A DNA stretch of 64,000 nt from Spongilla lacustris (taxonomy: Eukaryota > Porifera > Demospongiae > Spongillida > Spongillidae). The notes beneath the pieces are model-generated. The model worked only from the letters and a program-made list of their open reading frames with translations, was not told where the DNA came from and did no database searches. This document shows positions 49,991 to 61,672 of the stretch, piece by piece; the stretch's first letter is position 1, and every line of letters begins with the position of its first letter. The stretch covers positions 8,092,624 through 8,156,623 of the forward strand of contig OX442423.1 of NCBI GenBank assembly GCA_949361645.1. The letters run 5' to 3'. Both the position numbers and the translations under genes were made by a program.

Positions 49991-50189
49991 CACAAAATGC
50001 GCACATTCGAGCAAACTTATCGCCATGTTTATAGCCCTTTTAGAATCCAAGATACAGAAATTGGAGGGCATACAATATTTTTAACAACTAACTGATACAA
50101 CTCCCCTATGAACTTCCATTTCTTATAAAGAAATAGCATGGCCAGATGCAGCACAAAAATTTGTGGGCTAACGTAGATGTATGTCCTGA

Positions 50190-50344
50190 CGGGTGTAGCT
50201 AAAACCAGGAGCAGGAGCAGGAGTTGCTACCTAAACCAGGAACAGGAGCAGGAGTTGCTACCTAAAACCAGGAACAGGAGCAGGAGCAGGAGCAGGAGTT
50301 GCTACCTAAAACCAGGAGCAGGAGCAGGAGTTACTACCTAAAAC

Positions 50345-50386
<42 letters not shown>

Positions 50387-51852
50387 TTCTTACCTAAAAT
50401 CTCGTATGAACAGGCGCAGTATAGTAAGTATGCCTTACGAGCAGGCTTATGAGTGCATACCGCTCATTATAAGTTTCAGCTCGTGCGGCGGGTATTGTAG
50501 TATACCATTTTCTCTACACACGCGTGCACCCCGCATGCCTGTAATATTGAGTAAAAGCACCATTTATTTCTCCACATTTCTGAATATCCAATATAGATGA
50601 ACAGAAACTGATTTGTTTTCTATTCAATTCCACGGGGATGAACTTTGACAAATGCTGCAGTGGTCCAGACTGTCCTCCAGATCACTGTTGATAATTGCAT
50701 GAGCATACTGCATTTTTTAGCAGGGCCCCTAACAGCTGAGCTCGATAATTTCTTTTGACATTGCTCAGTTCTTTCCATACCTATATGCATGTACCTAGCT
50801 AGGAAAATTACAGTTATTTATATAATAATAATTTTGCCAGACAGAGTTAGACTGCATGTCTGCTTCTTCTTGCCATACTTCTGCACGGCTGATGGCTCCA
50901 AGTTGTCCCAGCGCCAGGGCTCAATCTCCATCTTGACCCCTCTGTATTTTAGGCTGGTGTAAAGTGGTTGTTAGGCATTGATACCTCCCAAGGTGCCAAA
51001 TATCCATACTGTCCCCCTCACTGTTTGGAACTCTTGGGTCATCATGCATTAACCTGCAGGCATAGAGGTGACGTGGTCTCCCGCCACAACAGACTACGAG
51101 ATGTATTTCTTGAATCTTGCATGTGTTGGTGCCCATGTAGAGGCAGGGAGTGTTAATGGGCATGACCAATGGCGTACTCGACCTCCATGCTGATGTCCTG
51201 GTCCCTCCCTAGGTGTTAGGCAAGCCAGCTGCATTTGACATTTAGTGACCATCGCTTAATCCAAGTATACCTTTACTGAATCAAGTGTGCATGACAGCAG
51301 GATCAGCAGCCTTAGGAGGTATCAATGCCTAACAACCACTTTACACCAGCCTAAAATTCAGAGAGGTCAAGATGGAGATTGAGCCCTGGTGCTGGGACAA
51401 CTTGGAGCCATGCAGAAGTATGGCAAGAAGAAGCAGACAGTCTACCTCTGTCTGGCAAAATGTATAAATAACTGTAATTTCGCAACATTCGTAAAAGAAT
51501 AAAAGAACTCCTGCTTTCCATGCTGTAGTGCTAATAATGAATTCACTTTTAATTATCTGGAGGGCAGTCTGGACCACTCTGCAGCATTTGTCAAAGTTCA
51601 TCCCCGTGGAACTGAATAGAAAACAAATCAGTTTCTGTTCATCTATATTGGATATTCAGAAATGTGGAGAAATAAATGGTGCTTTTACTCAATATTACAG
51701 GCATGCGGGGTGCACGCGTGTGTAGAGAAAATGGTATACTACAATACCCGCCGCACGAGCTGAAACTTATAATGAGCGGTATGCACTCATAAGCCTGCTC
51801 GTAAGGCATACTTACTATACTGCGCCTGTTCATACGAGATTTTAGGTAAGAA

Positions 51853-51894
<42 letters not shown>

Positions 51895-52050
51895 GTTTTA
51901 GGTAGTCCTGCTCCTGGTTTTAGGTAGCAACTCCTGCTCCTGCTCCTGCTCCTGTTTCTGGTTTTAGGTAGCAACTCCTGCTCCTGCTCCTGGTTTTAGG
52001 TAGCAACTCCTGCTCCTGCTCCTGCTCCTGCTCATGGTTTTAGTTACACC
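50190..52050. mobile_element. 1.9-kb foldback element with CAGGAG minisatellite arms and captured RT fragment
   Basis: The arms (about 50190-50990 and 51310-52050) are inverted copies. Each carries a minisatellite of CAGGAG units between AAACCAGGAGCAGG and GTTGCTACCTAAA-like words, then a unique part with TTCACTATACTGCGCC-like and CCACATTTCTGAATATCC sequences, and ends inside with AGTGGTTGTTAGGCATTGAT. The spacer of about 320 bp encodes an RT C-terminal fragment. Differences in CAGGAG copy number are seen between arms. It is a Foldback-like element. Confidence 0.75.
50980..51245 (+). pseudogene. Retroelement RT tail fragment in the palindrome centre
   Basis: The plus strand reads GAKYPYCPPHCLELLGHHAL, TCRHRGDVVSRHNRLRDVF, then after frameshifts LGKPAAFD. 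The GHHALTC...GGDV..RHN.LRD pattern is a zinc-knuckle-like block found downstream of the RT domain in LINE-like elements of invertebrates (from general knowledge). Too short and broken to act. Confidence 0.65.
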
Positions 52051-52079
52051 CTGTCCTGATATTGGAGTGGACTTAAGTG

Positions 52080-52123
52080 TAGTTGGGCGTAGCCCGACCT
52101 TAAGGTCGGGCTACGCCCAACTA
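52080..52123. repeat. 44-bp perfect palindrome
   Basis: TAGTTGGGCGTAGCCCGACC + TT followed by its exact reverse complement, with TTAA at the centre. No loop. It may be a tiny MITE or palindromic element end. Confidence 0.9.
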
Positions 52124-52129
52124 AACTTA

Positions 52130-53270
52130 TAGCACAGGATCAAATTAATAATAGTTACAATAGGCCTGGTGGTATGCGATGAAAATAGTTTGGTGATACA
52201 ACACGTCAACACCCCCAATAGCCTTTTAAGTCTTTCCTGTTAACCATTCGAGCCCCATCATTTTATAAGGTCTTTTCTCTACTTGATACAATGATAGTTG
52301 GCAGCTCTGCCTTATGCGCATCCACTCACTATGTATAAAACTCACTCCCTAAGCAAGCGTAATTTCCGCCTCTTCTTTCTTCAAAGGAATTTCGGTTCTT
52401 TACTTCTAGGGAAGAGTTCCTCTGTTCGCTACGCGATTTCAAAATCTAGATCATATTCATACTAACCTATATAAGGGAATGTCAGTTTTGGCAATTCGTG
52501 ATAGTTGTGCAAAGTTATTTTTGTTGTATTTACTTGAATCTATACTTTTAATCATAGATTGACGGTGGTATTGTGACTTAAGTCGACTGATTTAAGTCAC
52601 AAATCTTAGTTACTAGCAATTGTATTCACCCGGTCTGTCAAAAACTTAGTTACCTTTCATGTGGCAGATTATGTACACTGGTAGGAGCTAGCACCGACTG
52701 ATACTCGAGAAGTTTTGCTGTAAAAGGTATGTAGATAAATGTAGAAGAACAAGCAAAATCGTTAGCGAATTGAAGAGAAAGCCAAGAAGATTCGTCAAGC
52801 TGTAAAGGGAGAGCATAGTAGTGGTGTTACGGCTTCTCATGAATAGAACAAAAAAGTTTGAGCTGCTAATATAAACTGCGTAGAGCTGAGGTTGACTGAT
52901 GTGCTGCCGCTTAAAGCCAAGCTTAAGCTAAGGTGAGTAAATCAAGAAAGCTACATCTACGTGCATGCCATGCAGGTATATACTGTATAGGGATAGAGAG
53001 CGGGAATCTGCTCCTTTGTCCTCCCTCCTCGAGTAGAATTATATAAAATCTAATCTTGCATGCATGTTGTGGGCTTTGACAGAGGAAAACCAGTACTTGC
53101 TATGGCTGAAAAGTTCTATTGTCATCCTTGTCATTGGAATGCGGTCATGTTGGTTACAAAAAAAACCCAGTGTATTTGTATGGGTGGGATGCTATGTATT
53201 GTAATTAGGCTGTATCACACAGTCAACACTGTGCATATTAATAGACTGACAACTAATTGATTTCATTTGT
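52130..53270. other. Stretch without recognised gene
   Basis: I see no supported exon apart from possible upstream remnants of the Ulp1-like relic after about 53050. Confidence 0.4.
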
Positions 53271-53329
53271 TTGTTTTTAGTGTACATCAAAACAGTTTGT
53301 ATAGCACATTGCTAGGGCAGAACTTATCA

Positions 53330-53868
53330 TTTCCTGTTACAAGAGAGTCCTTCATTCAAATAATTAATGCAGGAGGGAACATTTGGCCAGATCATGATTA
53401 CAGTTGAGCACACCCCTTGTTGATGTGTTTGACAGGAAATACCTATGGATGTAAAGATGCAAATCGCTGCTTATTTGTGGTGTAGCAGCTCATGGATCAC
53501 AGCAAGATTTCATAAAATTCAAAGTCAGATCAAGTTGGATCATCAGATTGTGGAGTATTTGCAATAACATTTGTAATGATATTGATTTTGCATGTGGATT
53601 AGGCCCAGCAGGTCATCACTATGAGCAGGATAAGTTACGACCACATTTCATAGAATGTTTGAAAATTGAACAAATGACATGCATCTTCTTTCCCTTTGAA
53701 AAACATACAACCATGCAGGAAAGCCTAAGACAGAGTATTTGTATGTATACTGTCACTGCCGCATGCCACATGATGGTGAGGAACGGATGGCTCAGTGCAC
53801 TGGTTGCAAGGAATGGTATCACGAGTCATGTGAGAACACATTGAACCCCACTGAAACAGTATAGTTAA
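53330..53868 (+). pseudogene. Relic of Ulp1-like protease plus PHD-finger protein
   Basis: Broken plus-strand frames read QIINAGGNIWPDHDYS, then SSDCGVFAIT (about 53540-53570, the Asp-Cys-Gly of a C48/Ulp1 active site), FACGLGPAGHHYEQDKLRPH and, after a frameshift near 53720, EYLYVYCHCRMPHDGEERMA and QCTGCKEWYHESC, ending TAG at 53868. C-x-C...C-x2-C...H-x2-C spacing fits a PHD finger. Ulp1-PHD fusions of this sort are common in invertebrate genomes, often linked to transposable elements (general knowledge). Several stops and frameshifts show it is decayed. A more complete copy elsewhere would be the source. Confidence 0.6.
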
Positions 53869-54400
53869 AGATAATAATGACTGGAAATGTAAAGTGTGCA
53901 TTGCTGGGGAGATGCAGTCTGCTTAGTTGATAAGCACCCTTAATACACTATTTGTCATCTAACAAATGTCATGGTTGCACGTTATGATTAATTGCGCAAA
54001 AGATTCGATTTATAAATGGACAATATTTGATACAACTGAGTGAATGTGTGCATGTATTGCACTGTGTGATGCAAGCCATGGATCTAAAGTAATATCTGGG
54101 CAGAATGGGCACACTATTTTTCTTAGGACCTCATACATACATCCTAGAGCTATGCACTTATTAGCAAGTAAATTGAGGGTAACCGAGAACAAAGGTCTTA
54201 AGGGTTTAATAATTTATTATACATGTATAATTCACTAATAAGACCCCCCCCCCAGCCATGATATTATATTGCTTCTAGGTTGCAGAAGTTCACAAATTGC
54301 GCTACGTAATTTTTGTGCGCAATTTATAAATGGACCATGCATAGTACGATTGATAGTTTGCGCAAATTGTTGCGCAATACGTGGATTCACATAATGCGCA

Positions 54401-54420
54401 GCGCAATTTATAAATTGCGC
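54401..54420. repeat. Perfect 20-bp palindrome within a GCGCAA-rich block
   Basis: GCGCAATTTATAAATTGCGC. The surrounding 54290-54440 repeats TTGCGC/GCGCAA words in both orientations, as in a decayed foldback element. Confidence 0.7.
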
Positions 54421-54562
54421 ACATTCACAATTTGCGCCCAAAATCGTATCTAATACCCGAAATTTTATTTAATAACCGTGAGCGTTTTATTAATTTATTC
54501 GTTCCTTCGAAAGCTAGCTTGCCTGCGCTGCATGTGCACAGGCATATACTAAATAACGATCA

Positions 54563-55346
54563 TAATTAACCTTAATTCTCCAGGTCCAAGTCCTACGCGT
54601 AGGACCAATATTTGAAAATTCATTATAAATAGAAATGCAGTTTTTTGGCATCCATTTCTCTACTGTTGTTTGATGTGTCTATCATGCTAAATTTACCAAT
54701 TGTCAGTCTATTTTTTAAATCACACCCTTGGTTACACGATGCAAATAAACAGATACGGTACTTAAAAATGCTTTATGTAGAGAATTTAATTGTCACAGAA
54801 AAAAGTACGACAAGTATCACTTTTTAAAAATGTTTTTTGAAGCATGATGTGTGGGCTACCTTATACATTCTACGGCAGTGTTTTTATTCTAATTGATTTT
54901 GTCATTTTTACCGAAAACGCACTGTATGTTTTCCATTCACTTGGCTATTCCCGCAACATGCATCTGACAAATACCTATCGTTCTTAGCATGTGGAGCTAG
55001 CAATCAGTTTCCAAATCTACAATGTATTTTTTTATATGCTTAGTGCAAAAGACCTGACCTACTACCCCCTTCTTTTAAAATGTTGCTCTGATCTTCCCAA
55101 CATTACTTTTTGCATGGTACTTTAAGTTGCTTTGCAATTTACCGCAAATACATCTTTTAGCAATGCAGTATTGATTGTATTTGACAATCTTTGAAGAATT
55201 GCAAGAAAGTAAAAATATTTCCCGAATTAATAACCATTTCTACAGTGCAATGAGATATTGGTTTATTTTTTGATCATATGAGTTTGCTAAAAATTAATTT
55301 TAACTTGCGTCCTACGCGCGTAGGACGACGGGAGATTTAAGATTAA
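54563..55346. mobile_element. AT-rich MITE with CCTACGCGTAGG termini
   Basis: The left end TTAATTCTCCAGGTCCAAGT followed by CCTACGCGTAGGA (54590-54602) is mirrored by CGTCCTACGCGCGTAGGACG and GGGAGATTTAAGATTAA at about 55310-55346. The inside is AT-rich without a gene. Confidence 0.5.
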
Positions 55347-55674
55347 ACAAAGTATCAGTCTTTTAATGTAACGGCATGGTCTAGATCTACCCATTATCAT
55401 GGCGAAACATTTTCACAGCTATACTCCATGCTGCTGCTACACCACCATGCCTCTAAAGCGATTTATAAACTGAGACATACATCCCAACGACAATTAATAT
55501 AGAGGAGAAGTACGGTCCAATATTCTCAGCCGCGCGCCTGTTGACGGCCGTTATACGAGGCGCGATTCGCAATAAACTTTGTTGCCTTTCGCGTGTACGT
55601 AAATTCTTTTTTAAAAATTCACTACGCTGCGAATACACTAATTTTTAGCGGGGTTTGAAGCGAAAAATGTGAAA

Positions 55675-55757
55675 CTGAGCTTCTCGATGGGGGAGCTTAC
55701 ATCGCTCCCCCATACCCCTTGCTGGCGAGGGGGACCCCCCCCCCCCCCTTCCCCATA
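55675..55757 (-). mobile_element. Short element fragment with GCTCCCCCATACCCC
   Basis: Related in sequence to 49005-49060 and, more weakly, to 8530-8603. Contains a C tract. Flanking ends not resolved. Confidence 0.35.
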
Positions 55758-55879
55758 GCTCCATTCCTAGATATCCGCCACTGCTGGTGTACACCCTTGA
55801 ACACGTTCTCCCAAAAGCTTGACGCGTCTGCATGGTTCAATTTGTTTTCTTCGAAATGCCGTCGACGAAAGTTGTGTAG

Positions 55880-56100
55880 ACGAGTCGCAAGATGAATGTG
55901 AGGAGCGCGAGACACCATTCAAGAAGCGCATGAAACAAAGAAGGCTTGCGACAGGAAGCGCTACAAAGCCGATTTTGAAAGTAAGAAGGATAGCGTGGAG
56001 GCCTACTACGATCAAAATCGAGAATTGATTTTATAGCCTCCAAACAAGCTCAATATCAGGCAAATCCAAAGGAAAAGAAATCCTACGAGGTAGGAGTATA
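55880..56100 (+). pseudogene. Fragment of a Lys/Tyr repeat protein
   Basis: The plus strand reads KACDRKRYKADFESKKDSVE + AYYDQNRELIL, then after a stop and frameshift ASKQAQYQANPKEKKSYE. Repeats of the form (K/R)xxYxA(D/N)PExKK occur at the start of many transposon-derived proteins in sponges and cnidarians (general knowledge). The stop at about 56033 marks it as decayed. Confidence 0.4.
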
Positions 56101-56697
56101 CCGTTTGGGTGCAATATGTCCACGTTTATTCACGCGCAAGGGAACGGTATATTATTATCCTATGCATGTGTTCTTGCGAGTCGTCTGCGAGTTACAATGT
56201 TATTTGCATCCCCCCCCCCATGTATGCTCAGTACGCTATGCAAGCTGGCCGATGGCCTGCTGGTAGGACCATTTATAAGTGAGTTCTGTTCAATGCATGG
56301 GTGTTACTTTATAAACGGGAATATCCTTCACAAATGCGTGTCCACTGGTGGTCCCCACCAGACTGACCAGAGCAAATCAGGTGCTGCATGTTCATTCAGG
56401 CTGCACTGGTAACCCCATAATTCATGTCTCTCCCATGACAGAGCATCCTTGGAACTAATCACATAGTAGTTGCTACAAAGCTTTGTTCTTGACATGGCCA
56501 CAAGCACTGCTACTCAGGGAAGGTATATTGTTTTCATCCAAATATGTGTGTCTTCCAATTGTGAGCTGTTCTTGGCCAATGTTATTAGGTGGAGATGGAG
56601 AAGAGGAAAGAGAACTCCATCCCACTAGGATGAGTGGAAGGGTGGGTGTATGTGTATGTTTGTATGTGCTACGTCCCACGGATATGTTGCTGTATAT

Positions 56698-56752
56698 ATG
56701 CATGTCTCTCTTTGTAATTAAACACTTTTGGCTGCTGCAGTGTCTCGTTACA
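56698..56752 (+). repeat. 3' part of 5' LTR
   Basis: Matches 61768-61822 closely (GCTGCTGCAGTGTCTCGTTA shared), ending CA. The upstream half is not recognisably related to the 3' LTR. Confidence 0.7.
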
Positions 56753-56770
56753 CTTGGCGTAGTCGGCAGG
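56753..56770 (+). promoter_or_regulatory. Primer-binding site of the LTR retrotransposon
   Basis: CTTGGCGTAGTCGGCAGG lies directly after the 5' LTR, where a tRNA primer would anneal; the identity of the tRNA was not determined. Confidence 0.6.
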
Positions 56771-57560
56771 ATGAACGAACAAGAAGGCGGAACGGGAACT
56801 CCGAGCCCAAGGGTTCTGGTTCAGACCAAAACCAACCGACCGCTGGTTTCTCCCGACACCTACTCTGGCGACAGAAATTGGACCTATTGGGTTGAGCACT
56901 TTGAGGTCGTGGCTTTGGTTAATGGCTGGGACGAACCGACGAAACTACTCTGGCTACCCGTTCGGCAACCGCTTGGAGGAGGTTGGTGCCAGAGGTGAAA
57001 CAGAACTTCCAAGCAGCGAAGGACGCTTTACAGAAGCGCTTTGAGCCAGAAAGTAAGCGTCAGCTGTATGTTGTCGAATTTCAGACCAGGAAAAGGCGAC
57101 CGGACGAACATTATTGGAGTGATTTCGGAGACAAAGCGTTTCCCGGAATTGACGAAAATGCTAAGGAGTTGTTGTCTCTCGAGAGATATCTCAGTGAGTT
57201 GGATAATCCTAAGGTTGCTTTTGCTGTCCGACAGAGACAACCGAAGACTCTGGACGACGCGGTTTCGTGCATGTACGATGGAAATGGAGTCGTATCTCCA
57301 TCAAGAGACCAAAGGTTCCAAAATATCAGTCGTCAGTGATGTTCCGGTCGGAGAACGGGAAACCTTAATGGCCATGATCCACTCATTGTCAGAAAGGATG
57401 GGGAAACTAGAGACGTCCGAACGGCCGCGCCGGCACAAGCACGCGCAGGTAGAAGGAGACCCGTGGACAGTCGCCGAGGTGTATAATTCCTCTCGAGAAC
57501 CAGCAGCCTCCAAGGATACGATCATCTGCTTAAAGTGTGGCAAGGAATGACACTTTGCCA
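56771..57560 (+). pseudogene. gag region, frameshifted
   Basis: Begins with an ATG just after the primer site. Frames at 56771-56998, 56983-57339 and 57041-57550 together cover a capsid-like region, with TYSGDRNWTYWVEHFEVVAL near the start and a zinc knuckle (CLKCGKE...HFARGC) at the end. A TGA at 57548-57550 interrupts the knuckle. At least two frame changes are visible near 56980 and 57290. Structural protein of the retrotransposon; inactive copy. Confidence 0.7.
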
Positions 57561-57620
57561 GGGGCTGCGCGGCTGGCGGCTGGCTGGCCGAAGCGGAAGC
57601 AGGAAAACTAGATACCCTCT

Positions 57621-58631
57621 ATGCGAATGACCAAGCATATGAGGGTAAGGAAACAATTGTCCAGGTTAAAAAAAAGTTTGTATAGTTTAGCTGTTAATCC
57701 TGCTATGTCGAAGTTCATTGTAGCTATTGTTAAGGGTTCACCTGTAGAATTCATGCTAGACACAGGTGCAGCAGTAAGTCTTGTAAGAGAAGATGTCTGG
57801 GACAGACTTGGAGGTGCAAGCGCATTTGGACTGTCACCGTGGAGAGGGAGGCACCTTGTTGGTGTAGAGGGTAGCACTGTTCCTGTGTGTGGAGTTACCA
57901 CTCTTGATTTCCATTTGGCAGATCAGGCGTTTTCAGCTGACCTTGTAGTCGTTGACTCCCTCAAGGTTGAATCTATCCTGGGGCTGGACTTTCTAGAGAA
58001 ACATGAAGGCATCATCGACCTATGCAAGATGGTGTTGCAGCTTGAAGGAGTTTCCGTCCAGTTACAGCACCATGCTGACAATAGCAATAGTAGTGACATG
58101 TTGGCTAATGAGGTGAGTGTTAGTCTCATAGAGACTGTCAAGATACCAGCCTATAGTGAGATTCAAACCATGGCGTATATATCTTCCACATTAAAAGGGG
58201 TGTGGTTAGTGGAGGGTAGCAGACCTGATATCCCTATAATTGTTGCAGGAGCCATGGTTACACCTTCAATAGGAGAGCCTTTAGGTAGTATCCCTGTTCT
58301 GATGTGTAATCCTTTGCCAACTGAGACTGTCGTTCATAAGGGTACAAGAATAGCCAGAGCCACCAGGTTGCAGGACGAATCAGTGTTGGCACCTGTAACA
58401 GATGCAATGAGTCAAGAAAAGAAGATACCAAAAGTTTCTGAAAGTAAGTCGAAATTATTGTGGGAGATGTTACAAAACTGTGCAGCTGATCTGGGTAAGG
58501 ACGAAATGGAGATGCTGTATCACGTGTTGATGGCATATGCAGATGTCTTTGCTGAATCGAACGATGAACTAGGGCGTACTAACATGGTTAAGCAGTCAGT
58601 TGATACTGGCAGTAACCCTCCAATCCGATAG
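57621..58631 (+). pseudogene. pol: aspartic protease and linker to RT
   Basis: An open frame of 336 codons. The protease motif is FMLDTGAAVSLV (about residues 55-66), followed by LGLDFLEKHEGIIDL, the usual second protease block. The C-terminal part leads to the RT. It ends at a TAG at 58629-58631 (after SNPPIR) where the polyprotein would be expected to continue. Confidence 0.75.
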
Positions 58632-58643
58632 CAGTTTAGGAGA

Positions 58644-59120
58644 ATGCCACCCTTTCGAAGAAAACAGGCCCGCAAGCTGATTGAAGATATGCTCAAGCAC
58701 GAAATTGTGCAGCCCTCTTCAAGCCCCTGGACATCCCCGGTGGTCATAGCCACGAAAAAGGATGGCTCCTTACATTTTTGTGTGGATTATCGCAAGTTAA
58801 ATTTTATCACTCGTAAGGATGCTTATCCCCTCCCAAGAATAGATGACTCGCTGGATGCTTTGAATGGTTCCAAGTGGTTTTCAACTCTCGACCTTATTTG
58901 CGGCTACTGGAAGGTGGAGATGGATGAGAATGACAGGCAAAAGACAGCGTTCTGCACACAAGATGGTCTTTTCGAATTTAAGGTTATGCCCTTTGGGCTC
59001 TGCAATGCTCCAGCAACCTTTCAGCGATTGATGGACCTGGTCTTGTCTGGCATCCAATGGAAAAGTTGATAGACGATATCGTGATTGTAGGTAAGTCTTT
59101 TCAGCAGTACTTATCCAATT
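58644..59120 (+). pseudogene. pol: reverse transcriptase, broken at the active site
   Basis: The frame at 58644-59069 has FRRKQARKLIEDML, SPWTSPVVIATKKDGSLHFC, VDYRKLNFITRKDAYPLPRI, STLDLICGYWKVEM and VMPFGLCNAPATFQRLMDLV. The active-site box that should follow reads LIDDIVIVG in another frame (about 59066-59095): the first position is altered and the frame is broken by stops, so catalysis is not expected. Confidence 0.8.
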
Positions 59121-59157
59121 TGGAATTGGTGCTGATCTAAGATTAAGGCAAGCAGGG

Positions 59158-59997
59158 TTGCGGTTGAAAACTTCCAAATGTCATCTCTTTCGTGAAGAAG
59201 TAACATTTCTAGGGCACAGAATTTCAAGACAGGGTATTAGTACTGACCCCACAAAGGTTTCTGCAGTTCAGAACTGGAAGACACCAAATTCAGTTCAAGA
59301 TGTCAGACAGTTCCTTGATCTTGTGGGATACTACAGGAAATACATCCCCCACTTTGCTGCCATTGCCAGACCGTTACACCAACTTACTGAACGAGGTCGT
59401 GAGTTTCAATGGACACAAGAGTGTATCCATGCATTTGATGAACTCAAATCACGACTATTGTCTGCCCCCATACTATCATTCCCAGACTTTGAGAAGCCTT
59501 TTATCCTTGATACAGATGCCTGTCAGTATGGTATAGGAGCAGTGCTGTCTCAGGACCACGATGGAGAGGAGAAAGTAGTGGCCTACGGGAGTTGTACACT
59601 TAGTAAAGCTAAGAGAAAGTACTGCGTGACAAGGAAAGAGCTATTGGCAGTAGTCACCTTTACGAAACACTTCAGGCCATACTTGCTAGGACATTGCTTC
59701 ACTCTTCGTACTGATCACAGCTCCTTGCAATGGATTTACAACATGAAAAAACCGGAAAGGCAACTCGCAAGATGGTTAGAACAGCTCCAAGAGTATGACT
59801 TTGCTGTAATTCACCGCAGGGGATGCAACCACGGAAATGCTGATGCCCTTTCCCGTATTGGTCCAGATGAAAATGAAGCCGACATCTCGGGTGGTTACAG
59901 CGGCAAAGGCGTGGGCGGTATCAGCTGTTCAGCCACAGTGGCTCCAGACAGGAACTGGAGAGGTGAAGAGCATGCGCCAGCTGCAACTGGAGGATGA
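59158..59997 (+). pseudogene. pol: RT connection and RNase H
   Basis: An open frame of about 280 codons: LKTSKCHLFREEVTFLGHRI, VGYYRKYIPHFAAIARPL, then RNase H with ILDTDACQYGIGAVLSQ, YCVTRKELLAVVTF, LRTDHSSLQWIYN and the terminal HGNADALSR. The D...E...D...D pattern of RNase H is intact. The frame ends at TGA 59995-59997, overlapping the next frame that carries the integrase. Confidence 0.85.
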
Positions 59998-61508
59998 AAA
60001 TGTGGGGATCGTGCTAAGGGCAGTAAGTTGTGGGAGCATGGTAGGCCTTGGTGAACTAGAAGGGAAGAGTAGGGAACTAAACATATTAGTGCAGCAATGG
60101 GACCAGTTGGTAGTAAAAAAGGGTGTCTTGTATAGACGGTATGAAAACAATCAGGGGAGTGAGCATTTGCAGGTTATTGCCCCGGCAAGTATTCGCCAAG
60201 ATATTTTGAAGCAATTACATGAGGGTGTATTGGGAGGACATTTAAGAGAAGGAAAGACACTTTCCCGTCTGAAGGAGAGGTTTTATTGGCCAGGTCATGC
60301 AGGAGATGTTGGGAAGTGGTGTAGGACGTGTGTGAAGTGTGCTACTAGGAAAATGCCCCCGCATCGAGGCCGTGCCCCTCTCCAGGGTATTAGTTCTGGG
60401 TACCCCATGCAAATTGTTGCAGTAGACATAGTTGGACCCATCACCCCGGGGGAGGCTAAGAACCCTTATATTTTAGTTGCTTCCGACTACTTCATGATGG
60501 GCAGGGGCTTATGCTATTCCTAATCAGGAGGCAATAACAGTAGCTACCAAACTGGTTGATGAATTCTTCTGCAGGTTCTCTATCCCTCAGCAGTTGCATT
60601 CGGATCAAGGGCGACAGTTCGAGTCTGATGTGATGAAAGAAGTGTGTAAATTACTACAAATCAGTAAGACACGTACAACGCCATACCACCCACAATCAGA
60701 TGGACTTGTTGAACGATTGAATCGTACGTTGATCAGCATGCTAGCGACATCTGCCCAGGACAACCCTACTCAATGGGAATTGCATTTGAGCAAAATTTGT
60801 ATGGCCTATAATACTTCAATACATCCCTCCACAGGTTTCTCCCCTTTCTTTTTAATGTTCGGGCGGCAGGCCAAGTTGCCAGTGGATCTGGTCTATGGGT
60901 CTACACCAACTGAATCCCAGCCACAACATGAGTATGCAAGACAACTGGAGAAAATCCTACAAGGTGCCTTCCAAGTTGCTCGGGAAAACATGGGGGCAGC
61001 AACGGAGAGGATGAAGGAGGTCTACAATCAGAGGGTCCATGGGAAGCAGTATGAACCAGGTGACCTTGTGTGGTTACATACCCCTGTTGTTCCTAAGGGA
61101 AAGCCTAGGAAGCTCCATTGTCCCTGGACTGGGCCATTTAGGGTGGTGAAGAGGCTTTCTGTGGTCATCTACAGAATACTTGATCTACGACGTATCGCAG
61201 CACGGAGACATAAGAGGATGGTTGTACACTTCGATTGCCTGAAGCCATGCCCTAGTGATATTCGTCTGGACTTTGATGATGTTGAAGCTAAAAATCCAGA
61301 AGCAGAGGGCCCAACCAGTGCGAATCAAAGTCGTCATCGCCCCGAGTACCCAGGTACGACATTGCAATTCCTTGACAGTGATGACCTTGAGACAGAGGAA
61401 CAAGAGATAGTACAACCAGCCCCGGAGGAGAACAACTGGGCCCAGAAGATCAAGGTCATGATGCACAAGCAGAAGTGGTCGCTCCCTAGGATGAACCACT
61501 GGCCTTAG
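59997..61508 (+). pseudogene. pol: integrase, one frameshift
   Basis: The N-terminal zinc domain (HEGVLGGHLREGKT ... CRTCVKC) and the start of the core (MQIVAVDIVGPI) are in the frame ending at 60523. The rest (LHSDQGRQFESDVMKEVC, TTPYHPQSDGLVERLNRTL) is in the frame 60594-61508. The D, D and E of the core are all present but split between frames near 60510. Downstream is a chromodomain-less tail with QRVHGKQYEPGDLVWL. Confidence 0.8.
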
Positions 61509-61672
61509 AAGTTAATGGTCAGGAAAATGTACAAGCAGAAGTGGCCACTCCCCAGGATGAACCACCAGCTGCAGATCAGCCACCACCTCGTCGTTATCCA
61601 CAGCGAATAAGACACCCACCGGATCGTTATTGAATTGGACCAAGAGGCCGGCCTTTTCGAAGGAGGAAGTAG

